This document shows positions 16,110 through 24,372 of a stretch of 64,000 nt of DNA, in pieces. Below the pieces are notes generated by a model, which was not told the DNA's origin, ran no database searches, and saw only the letters and a program-made list of their open reading frames with translations. The DNA lies in assembly GCF_900100345.1 (NCBI RefSeq), contig NZ_FMTT01000002.1, positions 124,001-188,000 on the forward strand, in the 5' to 3' direction. The position numbers and the translations under genes are program-made. Numbering within the stretch: position 1 is the stretch's first letter; each line of letters starts with the position of its first letter. The DNA is from Paenibacillus tianmuensis (GTDB lineage: Bacteria; Bacillota; Bacilli; Paenibacillales; NBRC-103111).

Positions 16110-17174
16110 ATGAAAAAACTTGTCATTTTGGGCGGAGGCTACGGTGGACTGACGGTAGCGAAAGAATTGTTGGAAGGAGACATCCCGGCCGATACGGTGA
16201 TGATCATGATCGACCGGATGCCTTATCAGGGACTGAAGACGGAATACTACGCGCTGGCTGCCGGGACGGTGTCCGAACAAGACGTCCGGGTGCATTTTCC
16301 GGTAGACCCGAGATTGATTCTGAAATACGGCGAAGTCACGGCCGTCGATCTCGAGCAGAAGGTGATCCGTTTCGCGAACGACGAACCATTGTCTTACGAC
16401 TGGCTCGTTATCGCGCTTGGATGCGTGGACAAATACCACAACATTCCTGGGGCGCAGGAATTCTCGAACAGCATTCAGTCGTTGTCGGCCACCCGCAAAA
16501 CATACCAGGCTTCCAACGATGCGGCTCCTTACGGTCAGATCACCATTGTCGGAGGCGGTCTCAGCGGCGTAGAAATGGCGGCGGAGCTGCGCGAAAGCCG
16601 GCCGGACTTGAACATTCGCATCCTGGACCGCGGCGGCAGCGTTCTGTCTCCGTTCCCGGAAAAGCTGCAGCGGTATGTGCGCGAGTGGATGCTGGAGCAC
16701 GACATCGAGTTGCGCTCGCACGTATCGTTGAGCCGCTTGGAAAGCGGTCTGCTGTATAACCAGCAGGAAATCATTCAGACCGACATTACCATCTGGACCG
16801 CCGGCATTCAGCCCAGCCCGATCGTGCAGAACTTGAATCTGCCCAAGGACAATCAAGGACGGTTAACGATTAACAAATACCATCAACTACCGGACTACAA
16901 TGAAATTTATGTCGTCGGCGACTGTGCGGCCCTGCCCTTCTCCCCGAGCGGACAAGCGGCAGAAGCGCAAGGCAAGCAAGTGGCGGAAGTCCTGCAAGCC
17001 GTATGGAAAAACGAAACTCCCCGGCTCGGTAAAATCAAGCTCAAGGGAGTTCTCGGGTCGCTCGGCAAAAAAGCCGGCTTCGGCCTGATGGGCAAACGGA
17101 CGGTCATGCTCGGCATGGTGCCCCGTGCCTTGAAGAGTGGCGTGCTCTGGATGTCGAAGCGCCATCTGGGATAA
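16110..17174 (+). CDS. yutJ: NDH-2-like FAD-dependent oxidoreductase, YutJ type
   Basis: 354 residues. FAD motif LGGGYGG (about 6-12), second nucleotide fold IVGGGLSGVE (about 147-156) and VVGDCA near residue 270. DRMPYQGLKTEYYALAAGT and LKGVLGSLGKKAGFGL match B. subtilis YutJ as I recall it. Substrate and acceptor are unproven; quinone reduction is a reasonable inference from the family and from the adjacent menaquinone gene. The ribosome site AAAGGG is 11 nt from the ATG. Convergent with yuzB at only 3 bp. Confidence 0.88.
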   Translation: MKKLVILGGGYGGLTVAKELLEGDIPADTVMIMIDRMPYQGLKTEYYALAAGTVSEQDVRVHFPVDPRLILKYGEVTAVDLEQKVIRFANDEPLSYDWLVIALGCVDKYHNIPGAQEFSNSIQSLSATRKTYQASNDAAPYGQITIVGGGLSGVEMAAELRESRPDLNIRILDRGGSVLSPFPEKLQRYVREWMLEHDIELRSHVSLSRLESGLLYNQQEIIQTDITIWTAGIQPSPIVQNLNLPKDNQGRLTINKYHQLPDYNEIYVVGDCAALPFSPSGQAAEAQGKQVAEVLQAVWKNETPRLGKIKLKGVLGSLGKKAGFGLMGKRTVMLGMVPRALKSGVLWMSKRHLG

Positions 17175-17177
17175 ACT

Positions 17178-17435
17178 TTATTCGTCTTGGAAGAGATCGA
17201 GCAGATCCTCGATCTCTTTTATTTTAAGCAGAATGGCCGCCTCCAGCTCCTCTGCGGTCGCTGCCGCTACGATCTCGCCGTTCACCAGCGCGAACGGAGC
17301 CAAATAGCATTCGCCGCAGTTGCCGAGACATCCATACTCGATCACGTCATATTCCGGATTTTGCTCCAGTTGCTGCATCAGCTTGGCTGTCCCGTGGTGC
17401 ATATTGTTCGTACAAAATTCAATGATCGGTCTCAT
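17178..17435 (-). CDS. yuzB: YuzB-family protein (DUF1450)
   Basis: 85 residues with a CxxxCxxC centre: C36, C40 and C43 in [10 protein letters not shown], plus C8 near the start. This resembles thioredoxin-fold [2Fe-2S] proteins and is the DUF1450/YuzB signature, followed by FALVNGEIV. Function unknown; metal or cluster binding is inferred from the cysteines. The gene pair yutJ-yuzB is kept from B. subtilis. Confidence 0.88.
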   Translation of the reverse strand: MRPIIEFCTNNMHHGTAKLMQQLEQNPEYDVIEYGCLGNCGECYLAPFALVNGEIVAAATAEELEAAILLKIKEIEDLLDLFQDE

Positions 17436-17512
17436 CGTACTTCGCCTGCCTTACAGCCATTTTAATTTTCGGTCGATTGTACTATAATAAAATAAGAAGG
17501 GAGATGATGCAA

Positions 17513-17761
17513 ATGAGCGAGAACACTCAGCAAAGCACCATGTACGACGAGGTTCTTGAAGTTCTAGATAAGCTGCGTCCGTTCCTGCAACGCGACGGCG
17601 GCGACGTAGAGCTGGTCGACGTGGAAGACGGCATCGTTAAACTGCGTTTGATGGGCGCTTGCGGCAGCTGCCCGAGCTCAACCATCACGCTGAAAGCCGG
17701 TATCGAGCGCGCGCTGCTTGAAGAAGTGGAAGGCGTTCAAGAGGTTATGCAAGTATTCTAA
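17513..17761 (+). CDS. yutI: NifU C-terminal-domain Fe-S scaffold (YutI)
   Basis: 82 residues, a stand-alone NifU-like domain that carries or assembles Fe-S clusters. [14 protein letters not shown] and the CGSC motif (C50, C53) are diagnostic. Start ATG 17513 with GGGAG 9 nt upstream; 12 in-frame upstream codons overlap the ribosome site. TATAAT at 17483-17488 is a likely -10. It may work with the A-type carrier at 13901. Confidence 0.93.
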   Translation: MSENTQQSTMYDEVLEVLDKLRPFLQRDGGDVELVDVEDGIVKLRLMGACGSCPSSTITLKAGIERALLEEVEGVQEVMQVF

Positions 17762-17793
17762 TGCATGGACCGCCGGATCACAGTCTTACGAAG

Positions 17794-17838
17794 AACAGCC
17801 CTGAGCCCGCATGCAACCATGCGCCGCTCAGGGCTGTT
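17794..17838. terminator. Bidirectional terminator of yutI and the SDR gene
   Basis: A perfect 13-bp stem (17794-17806 with 17826-17838), followed by TGTTTG. The right arm contains the stop codon of the minus-strand SDR gene, so the two genes end within the same hairpin. Confidence 0.75.
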
Positions 17839-18646
17839 TGTTTGTGCCGTTTGCGGACGCTTGCACGGACCCGCTGCCGATCATGGCGCGGATCGGGTCA
17901 AGCCCTCCGGATACGTCCATAATGTTGCCGGTAATGAAATCGGAGCGCTCTTCACATAAAAAAGCGATAACCCGTGCGATGTCTTCTCCCGTTCCGGGAC
18001 GTCCACGCGGGGATTCGTCATCATGCAGATGCTCTACCTCGCCGATCGTCCGCTCTTTATTCGCGCCGCGAATGTCCCCCGGGCAAATCATGTTGACTGT
18101 AATCCCTTCCGACGCTTCTTCCACGGCCAGCGTTTTCGTGAAGGAGACGAGGCCGACTTTTGCCGCTGCATAGGCTGCCCGGTGCGGCCATCCCCGTGCC
18201 TCCGCCGCATGGCCGAAGCCGAAATGAATAATCCGGCCCCACTGCTTTCGGCGCATCATCGGAATAACCAGATGATCCAAATGCATCACGCCGAGCAGAT
18301 TACCCTGCATCAGCTCATTGATTTCTCCAAGTCCATACTCCATAAACAGCCGGCGCTCGCGGATGAACGGACCAGCGTTGTTGATCAAAATATCGATAGA
18401 TCCGAAATGACCGATCGCTTCCTGTACGAGCCGTTCCCTGTCCTCGGGAACGGCTACGCTTCCCTGCACCGTCTCGCAGCGCACGCCCTTGCCGCATATC
18501 GCCTCGCGCAGCTCGAACGCTTCCTTTTCGCTGGACACGTAATTCAGCACGATATCGGTTCCCCGTTCGGCAAGCAGGAGCGCGGTCATTTTACCAAGAC
18601 CTTTGGCGCTTCCCGTAATAAGGGCGGTTTTCCGCTGCCCCTCCAT
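17828..18646 (-). CDS. Short-chain dehydrogenase/reductase lacking the catalytic Ser
   Basis: 272 residues with a Rossmann fold: TGSAKGLG (11-18), NNAG (89-92), YAAAK with Y159 and K163, and CPG after the last core strand. The catalytic serine expected 13 residues before the Tyr is a histidine (H146 in FGFGHAAE). The N-terminal order resembles FabG-like 3-oxoacyl reductases, but the missing Ser argues against assigning that activity. Start ATG with GGGAGG about 7 nt upstream. Not in an operon. Substrate unknown. Confidence 0.85.
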   Translation of the reverse strand: MEGQRKTALITGSAKGLGKMTALLLAERGTDIVLNYVSSEKEAFELREAICGKGVRCETVQGSVAVPEDRERLVQEAIGHFGSIDILINNAGPFIRERRLFMEYGLGEINELMQGNLLGVMHLDHLVIPMMRRKQWGRIIHFGFGHAAEARGWPHRAAYAAAKVGLVSFTKTLAVEEASEGITVNMICPGDIRGANKERTIGEVEHLHDDESPRGRPGTGEDIARVIAFLCEERSDFITGNIMDVSGGLDPIRAMIGSGSVQASANGTNKQP

Positions 18647-18750
18647 GCTCCCACCTCCCGCTTCTCGTTCGTTCCCATTCTATACAAAGTATAGTGCAAG
18701 CCGGAGAGCGATTCAACTTCATCCGATACATAAACTCAACACGCTCCGGA

Positions 18751-19446
18751 TCACCGGACCAGATAACGAAATACGGTCGTCACCGAACGGAACGCCATGT
18801 CGCAGCCTTGCGCGAGATCGGCCAAATTCTCTCGGACATCCTCCGTCTCGGAACGCAGCCGTTCCCCGTATTTCGCTTCCTCCGCCTTCATCAGATCGTC
18901 CAGCAGATCGGCGTTAATCGTATGGATTTCCATGTTGCGCTGATTCCGCAGACGCGTAAGCGGCTCTTTGTAGCTCGTTTTAAGCTCGTAGAGCTTCGCC
19001 TCCAAATCGGTAAACAGCTTATGTTGATGCATATTGCGAAGAACGGTAAAATATGAGAACCTCGATTTGATCTTTTCGGTCTTCAAAGCCAAACGTTCGT
19101 TCATAAAATGCCCGAGCTTGTCCAGCACGGCAAACAGCCGAATCAGTGCGTTGTTATAATAATATAAATGGCGGTGGTAATCGTCCAGTTCCTCGCGTTC
19201 CATCTGATCGATGAACGTCGTCTTCACTCGCTCTCCGTAGCGGAGGGCTGCGTACTGGCTTTGCTCCAATTCGTCCAATGCCCGCAGAAAGCTTTGGCAC
19301 CAAATCGCATAACGGCGCTCCTGCGGGGTCGGAGCCGCCCCCTTCTTCCGGGTGACGGTCCGCATATAGCCCCGGATCGCCTCGTTGGCCTCAAGCAGGA
19401 GCCCGGTGTCCTGCCTGGGCGGCTCGCCAAAAATCGCTCTTAACAT
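18751..19446 (-). CDS. HEPN-domain protein (Cthe_2314-like)
   Basis: 231 residues, all alpha. The C-terminal half holds RNQRNMEIHT, the Rx4-6H motif of HEPN proteins, many of which are RNases or partners of nucleotidyltransferases. The overall look fits the Cthe_2314 HEPN family. The start is ATG 19446, because the -10 of its promoter (19479-19484) sits 2 bp upstream of the first in-frame ATG (19476), which would leave that codon outside the transcript. No MNT nucleotidyltransferase is adjacent. Confidence 0.65.
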   Translation of the reverse strand: MLRAIFGEPPRQDTGLLLEANEAIRGYMRTVTRKKGAAPTPQERRYAIWCQSFLRALDELEQSQYAALRYGERVKTTFIDQMEREELDDYHRHLYYYNNALIRLFAVLDKLGHFMNERLALKTEKIKSRFSYFTVLRNMHQHKLFTDLEAKLYELKTSYKEPLTRLRNQRNMEIHTINADLLDDLMKAEEAKYGERLRSETEDVRENLADLAQGCDMAFRSVTTVFRYLVR

Positions 19447-19478
19447 AGGTGTCCCCATCCCATCCTGTTGTCCCATTC

Positions 19479-19508
19479 AGTATACCCGATCCCGTTTTGC
19501 AAAAACAA
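19479..19508 (-). promoter_or_regulatory. Promoter of the HEPN gene
   Basis: Minus-strand TTGTTT (19503-19508), 18-bp spacer, TATACT (19479-19484). Confidence 0.6.
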
Positions 19509-19519
19509 TCGCATCCTGC

Positions 19520-19571
19520 AAAAAAAACGATAGTGGCGCATCGCCCTGGTAAAAGGACACGCCGCTATCGT
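19520..19571 (-). terminator. Terminator of the UbiD-family gene
   Basis: A perfect 11-12-bp stem (19527-19538 with 19560-19571); on the minus strand it is followed by eight T. Confidence 0.85.
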
Positions 19572-19588
19572 CGGTTGCGTTCGTGAAA

Positions 19589-21349
19589 TTAAGCAAAATA
19601 TTCGCTCCATCTGGAGTCGACCAGCTTCACGATATCCTCCCGTGGGAAAAGCTCATCCGGGTACCCCGGCTTCATCCGGGCGTCAATCACGAGCGGCAGC
19701 TCGTATCCGATATGATGGCGCTTGACCTGCGTGCGCGCGTAAATATCGGCGGCCGGGTTGAAGCGGGTGAACACCGTCCACAGAAACGCCGTCTGGTCGC
19801 CGGCAATAGACGTCTCGTCCGCCACGATGACAAGCGGCCACTGGGCAAGACGATCTCCCGCCTCCTCCGCCAACCGGTTAGCCAATCTGGGATCGTCCGT
19901 ATAGGAGGCGCCGGAGACGACGAGACAGCCGCGGCAATAGACGGCGGCAGCCGAAATGCCTGGCAGCTCCCCGCCCATATAAACGGCCGGCAGCTCCCGC
20001 TTCGGCTCACCAACACCGACCAGCACCGCTTTACTGCCATGGTTAAGCCGGTCGCCGGTATAATCGAGCGTATCATTCGACGTATTGGCGAATACATACA
20101 AGTCCTGCAGCGGATCGAACCGCTCCAGCACCGTCTCCAGCAGCGTCGGGAAACGTTCTAGTTCCACTTGCCGATCCGTCACCATCAAAACCTTCGTCAG
20201 CGACAGCTGGCCCTCGCCAAGAATACGGAAAGCCGTGACGATCGCTTCGCGGCTGTAGCTTTCGCGGACAATCGCCGCGGCAAGCGCATGAAAGCCGGTT
20301 TCGGCGTACGTCCACAGGTCTTTGACGCCCGGCATCGCCATCGGGAAGGCAGGCGAAAGCAGCTTTTGCAGAAACTCTCCGAGATAATAATCCTCTTGTC
20401 TCGGCTTGCCGACAATGGTGGCCGGATAAATCGCATCCTTACGATGCCATACATGACTCACGTTGAACACCGGAAAATCGTGGGTCAGCGAATAATAGCC
20501 GAAATGGTCTCCGAACGGGCCTTCGGGACGGCGCACATGCGGCGCTACCGAGCCGCAAATCGCAAATTCCGCCTCGGCGACGAGACGATGTCCGCCGTGC
20601 GGATTGGCCACAAGCGGCAGCTTCTGCCCCAAAATCAGCGAGGTCAGCAGCAGCTCCGGGAGATGCTCGGGCACCGGCGCGATTGCCGACGCGATCAAGG
20701 CCGGCGGACCGCCGAGAAAGACTGTCACCGGCAGCGCTTGTCCGCGCTTCTCCGCTTCGTGGTAGTGGAAGCCGCCGCCCTTATGAATTTGCCAGTGCAT
20801 CCCTGTCGTCCGGTCGTCATACACCTGCATCCGGTACATGCCCAGGTTATGATTGCCGTTTTCCGGATGCTCGGTATACACCAGCGGAAGCGTGACGAAC
20901 GGCCCTCCGTCTTCCTGCCAGCTCGTCAATACGGGCAGCCCGGCAAGCGGCGCCTCGGTCTTGCACTGCTGCAGCACCGGAGCCGCATCGGAGGACACGT
21001 TCTTGGTCCCGACTTTGAGCAGGTCCAGAAGAAGCTGCCGCTGATCCCAGACCGCCTTCGGCGTTGGCGGAAGCAGCGTATCCTTGGCCGCGATAATATC
21101 CTTCATCAGCTGCTCGGGACGCGGCCCGAACGCGAGGTCTACCCTTCGGCTTGTACCGAACAGATTCGTTACGACCGGAAAGGAAGCGCCTTTTACATTG
21201 GTAAACAGCAGTGCAGGCCCTTGCTCATCGATGACCCTGCGGTGAATTTCGGCAAGCTCCAAATTCGGATCGACCGGCGCGGAGATGACTTTTAATTGAT
21301 TTTCCTTACGAAGCGCTTCCAGAAAGCTGCGTAAATTTTCGAATCTCAT
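19589..21349 (-). CDS. mqnL: UbiD-family decarboxylase, probably for menaquinone synthesis (MqnL)
   Basis: Prenylated-FMN-dependent decarboxylase, 586 residues, long like the menaquinone-specific clade. The UbiD core RRPEGPFGDHFGYY holds the catalytic acidic residue, and GGPPALIASAIAPVP and GGHRLVAEAEF are family stretches. In the futalosine pathway this enzyme removes the carboxyl group of the naphthoate ring. That role is inferred from family and from mqnE 4 kb away; 4-hydroxybenzoate decarboxylases are the alternative. Start ATG 21349 with AAGGGAG 10 nt upstream. No UbiX-type flavin prenyltransferase is in the window. Confidence 0.78.
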   Translation of the reverse strand: MRFENLRSFLEALRKENQLKVISAPVDPNLELAEIHRRVIDEQGPALLFTNVKGASFPVVTNLFGTSRRVDLAFGPRPEQLMKDIIAAKDTLLPPTPKAVWDQRQLLLDLLKVGTKNVSSDAAPVLQQCKTEAPLAGLPVLTSWQEDGGPFVTLPLVYTEHPENGNHNLGMYRMQVYDDRTTGMHWQIHKGGGFHYHEAEKRGQALPVTVFLGGPPALIASAIAPVPEHLPELLLTSLILGQKLPLVANPHGGHRLVAEAEFAICGSVAPHVRRPEGPFGDHFGYYSLTHDFPVFNVSHVWHRKDAIYPATIVGKPRQEDYYLGEFLQKLLSPAFPMAMPGVKDLWTYAETGFHALAAAIVRESYSREAIVTAFRILGEGQLSLTKVLMVTDRQVELERFPTLLETVLERFDPLQDLYVFANTSNDTLDYTGDRLNHGSKAVLVGVGEPKRELPAVYMGGELPGISAAAVYCRGCLVVSGASYTDDPRLANRLAEEAGDRLAQWPLVIVADETSIAGDQTAFLWTVFTRFNPAADIYARTQVKRHHIGYELPLVIDARMKPGYPDELFPREDIVKLVDSRWSEYFA

Positions 21350-21437
21350 GGCCAAGCGTCTCCCTTCTTTCATCCCACGAAGTGAAATAGATCATTGCTA
21401 AATGTCCCCGATTAGGACATATAGTAATAAGAGGGGC

Positions 21438-22382
21438 TTACGGCAGCCGAGGAGCCGCGTAAGCCCGTACTTTCCCCTCTTCCGCGTGCAGAGACGTTAT
21501 CCCCAAGTAGCACATGATGCCGAACAAGCAGGAGATCAACAGCGCATGCAGCATGCTGGCGACCAAATAAATATCGTAGCCCATGGCCAGCGTGACAAAG
21601 CCGCCGCTTAAGATTTGCAGGATGACAAGCACCAGTGATAGGCGGGTCGCCTGATAGATCGCGCTATCCGTATGCGCCTGCTTCCGTACGACCAGGAACA
21701 GCACGAGAATAGCGATCCCCAATACCGCAGCCGCCACGCGGTGCATGAATACGATGCCGGTCGCCCCGCCCAGCTCCGGAATGACTTGTCCGTTGCACAA
21801 GGGCCAGCCGATACAGCCACCGGTCGATTCCGTATGCCGGACAAAGGCTCCCAAATAAACGACGACATAAGAGTAGATCAAAATACCCCAGATGGCGGCA
21901 CGCACGCCTTTGGTCAGTCTCGTTCCGTCACCTCGGTGCAGCGCGTCTCCGAATTTCGTGAAAACCAAATACAGCAGCAGCGTAAAGGCAAATGACAGCA
22001 GCGAGAAGCCGAAGTGCAGCGCAAGCACCGGGCCGGATTGCGGCCATATGACGGCCATGGCGCCGAGGATCGCTTGCAGCACCGTGAACGCCATCGCCCC
22101 GCCTACGTACCATTTGGCATCCTTACGATGGCTGTACAGCAGCACGAGAATGGTCGTAACAAGCAAAATAATCCCCACAATGCCGACCACAAAGCGGTGG
22201 CTGTATTCTATCATCGATTCAATCGTATAAGCCGGAACGAACTGTCCGTTGCACAGCGGCCAATCGTCGCCGCAGCCCCGGCCCGATTCCGTTTTCGTCA
22301 CCAACGCACCCATCAGCAAGATCAAAAACATGCCAGCCATGCTCGCAAAAGATAAGCGTTTCAACCAACGTTGTATGTTCAT
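21438..22382 (-). CDS. ctaA: Heme A synthase
   Basis: CtaA/Cox15 oxidises the C8 methyl of heme O to a formyl group for aa3-type oxidases. 314 residues and eight hydrophobic helices in two homologous halves. Heme-ligand histidines H62, H123, H214 and H279, and the cysteine pairs C37/C44 and C190/C196 in the two extracellular loops, match B. subtilis CtaA. In B. subtilis ctaA lies beside ctaB; here ctaB is 22 kb away. Confidence 0.93.
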   Translation of the reverse strand: MNIQRWLKRLSFASMAGMFLILLMGALVTKTESGRGCGDDWPLCNGQFVPAYTIESMIEYSHRFVVGIVGIILLVTTILVLLYSHRKDAKWYVGGAMAFTVLQAILGAMAVIWPQSGPVLALHFGFSLLSFAFTLLLYLVFTKFGDALHRGDGTRLTKGVRAAIWGILIYSYVVVYLGAFVRHTESTGGCIGWPLCNGQVIPELGGATGIVFMHRVAAAVLGIAILVLFLVVRKQAHTDSAIYQATRLSLVLVILQILSGGFVTLAMGYDIYLVASMLHALLISCLFGIMCYLGITSLHAEEGKVRAYAAPRLP

Positions 22383-22557
22383 GCGTCACATTCACCCGCT
22401 TCTTCTATAAAATACGTCTATCATCATTTGTCGACAACATTAGACAAAAGCGAACGTCCAACCCTTATTATAGCGATAAAAAGTACCTAAATCCATGCAG
22501 AAATGTTACAAAGCCTTGAAACCGGACGAACCGGCTACACCGCCCTCTTCAACGAAC

Positions 22558-22592
22558 AAAAGCCCGGCCGGAGCGGTTTCCGGCGGGCTTTT
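22558..22592. terminator. Terminator after the thioredoxin-like gene
   Basis: A long GC-rich stem (22558-22571 with 22579-22592, one mismatch) with AAAA and TTTT ends. It faces the minus-strand gene at 22615. Confidence 0.75.
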
Positions 22593-22614
22593 GAGCTTGG
22601 GCCCTCTATGGCTG

Positions 22615-22959
22615 TTACTTTTGCAAGGCGTTCGATACTTCCAGTGCGCGGTCCAGGAATTGCTCGATCTCGTCGCGCGTTTTGCGCAGCTTGCTGACAA
22701 AACGGACAAGCTCTTGACCGTCGCGGAACGCGATAAAGCTCGGGATGCCCAAAATGTTCAATTCCGAGCTAAGGTCCGGCAAATCGTCGACGTCAATATG
22801 AACGAGGTTCAGGCGATCTTGGTACGCTTCCTCCACTTGAGGCATGAATGGATGGATAAAATGGCAATCCTTGCACCAAGTCGCTTGGAAAACGACAACG
22901 GTCGGCTTGGAGCCGGCGATTACTTCTCTAAATCGTTGTTCGGCTGTCACTTGTTCCAT
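22615..22959 (-). CDS. Thioredoxin-family protein with WCKDC site
   Basis: 114 residues with a thioredoxin fold, active site TWCKDC near residue 28 and cis-Pro loop GIPS. The central dipeptide KD instead of GP suggests a different redox potential or partner from TrxA at 1419. No signal peptide, so cytosolic. Start ATG 22959; the GTG three codons upstream overlaps the Shine-Dalgarno. Confidence 0.88.
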   Translation of the reverse strand: MEQVTAEQRFREVIAGSKPTVVVFQATWCKDCHFIHPFMPQVEEAYQDRLNLVHIDVDDLPDLSSELNILGIPSFIAFRDGQELVRFVSKLRKTRDEIEQFLDRALEVSNALQK

Positions 22960-23172
22960 AGAAAGCACCGCCCTTCGGTCATCGTTTTGCGCTATTTCTT
23001 TCGCTTACCCCACTTATAGCACTCGGAGTGGCTTCTGTCAATCTTGCGTAGGCGGAGCCAATTTCAATCCTAAATTGAATTTCCAGTTTATACATCTTTA
23101 CAATTATTTCTAAAAGTGATATCATAAAAATATCAAAACAATATGATTTCCTTAAAAAAAGGAGTGCTTGCG

Positions 23173-24015
23173 ATGAAAGAAAGAAAAGCATGGGTGATGA
23201 ACGGATTTCTCGGGCTGCTGCTGGTGCTTGCAATGGTTGGAGGAGGACTTTACCTGCTGATTACCGAAGCTTCGACCACTCTGGGCATTGTCTTGATCGT
23301 CCTGTCGGTGCTACCGTTATCCTCATTGACGGTCGTTCAACCGAATCAAGCGATGGTCGTAACGTTCTTCGGCAGCTACGCCGGAACGCTGCGCGAGAGC
23401 GGCATGTGGGTAACGGTTCCTTTCTCCGTTCGGAAAAAGGTATCGCTGCGCGTCCGCAACTTCAACAGCGCCAAGTTAAAGGTGAACGACATCGACGGCA
23501 ATCCGATTGAAATCGCCGCCGTTGTCGTCTTCCGCGTCGTCGATTCGGCTAAAGCCAGTTTCGATGTTGACAACTATGAGCAATTCGTCGAGATTCAGAG
23601 CGAAACTGCGCTGCGGCACGTAGCCAACAAATATCCGTACGATTCATACGAGAACGGCTACTCCTTGCGCGGCAACTCCGAAGAGGTTGCCCTAGAGCTG
23701 AGCCGCGAGCTGCAGGACCGGCTGTCGGTGGCCGGCGTCGAAGTCCTTGAAGCCCGCTTGACGCATCTCGCTTATTCCACGGAGATCGCCAGTGCCATGC
23801 TGCAGCGTCAGCAGGCAACGGCGATCATCGCCGCACGCGGCAAAATTGTAGAAGGCGCCGTCGGTATGGTGCAGCTCGCTATCGCCCAATTGCAGCAAGA
23901 AGGCGTCGTAGAGCTTGACGAAGAACGCAAAGCCGCCATGATCAACAATCTGCTCGTCGCCATCGTGTCAGACCGTTCCGCCAGCCCGGTCATCAATACG
24001 GGAAGCTTATACTGA
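23173..24015 (+). CDS. SPFH/band 7 domain membrane protein
   Basis: 280 residues. Two hydrophobic stretches (about residues 8-28 and 34-56) precede the SPFH domain (PNQAMVVTFFGSYAGTLRESG onward, about 59-250), with SVRKKVSLRVRNFNS typical of stomatin/prohibitin-like proteins that organise membrane microdomains. Start ATG 23173 with AAAGGAGTG 6 nt upstream. Only 9 nt separate it from the ribbon-helix-helix gene that follows, so they form an operon. Confidence 0.85.
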   Translation: MKERKAWVMNGFLGLLLVLAMVGGGLYLLITEASTTLGIVLIVLSVLPLSSLTVVQPNQAMVVTFFGSYAGTLRESGMWVTVPFSVRKKVSLRVRNFNSAKLKVNDIDGNPIEIAAVVVFRVVDSAKASFDVDNYEQFVEIQSETALRHVANKYPYDSYENGYSLRGNSEEVALELSRELQDRLSVAGVEVLEARLTHLAYSTEIASAMLQRQQATAIIAARGKIVEGAVGMVQLAIAQLQQEGVVELDEERKAAMINNLLVAIVSDRSASPVINTGSLY

Positions 24016-24024
24016 CGGTCCCCC

Positions 24025-24237
24025 ATGGCCGGCAAAAAAAACTTCCCGCTGCGGCTTGATCCGAAGCTGTACGAAGTGCTGGAAAAATGGGCGGCTGACG
24101 AATTCCGCAGCGTCAACAGCCACATCGAATATTTGCTGCGGGAGACAGCCGCCCGAGCCGGTCGGCTGCCCTCCCCCCGGTCTCTGGGGCCGGGAACGGA
24201 GACGAAAGCCCTAACTTCCGATTCAACCCAGGATTAG
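24025..24237 (+). CDS. Ribbon-helix-helix (Arc/HicB-like) protein
   Basis: 70 residues. The first 45 (NFPLRLDPKLYEVLEKWAAD, then RSVNSHIEYLLRE) fit the Arc/MetJ-type ribbon-helix-helix DNA-binding fold, also annotated as HicB-like antitoxin. The tail is Pro/Ser/Thr-rich and probably disordered. No HicA-like toxin gene is adjacent; the partner is the SPFH gene 9 nt upstream. Confidence 0.75.
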   Translation: MAGKKNFPLRLDPKLYEVLEKWAADEFRSVNSHIEYLLRETAARAGRLPSPRSLGPGTETKALTSDSTQD

Positions 24238-24260
24238 GCCTGATCCTCGTATATGAAATA

Positions 24261-24310
24261 GAAACAGCCCCCCATCTTTCCGAGGCGGAGTCGGATGGGA
24301 GGCTGTTTTC
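24261..24310. terminator. Bidirectional terminator
   Basis: A stem of about 14 bp with a small bulge (24262-24276 with 24294-24308), A-rich before and TTTT after, between convergent genes. Confidence 0.75.
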
Positions 24311-24372
24311 TGCTTTCAAGGCCGAATAGTCCGGCCATTCAAGCACATATTAAGGATGAAGCCATATTCATA

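Noticed and set aside
20168-21295. Plus-strand open frame of 375 codons
   Set aside because: Antisense to the UbiD-family gene; Arg/His/Gln-rich shadow translation.
24025-24237. HicAB toxin-antitoxin system
   Set aside because: Only an RHH/HicB-like protein is present; the neighbour is an SPFH protein and no HicA-type gene lies nearby.
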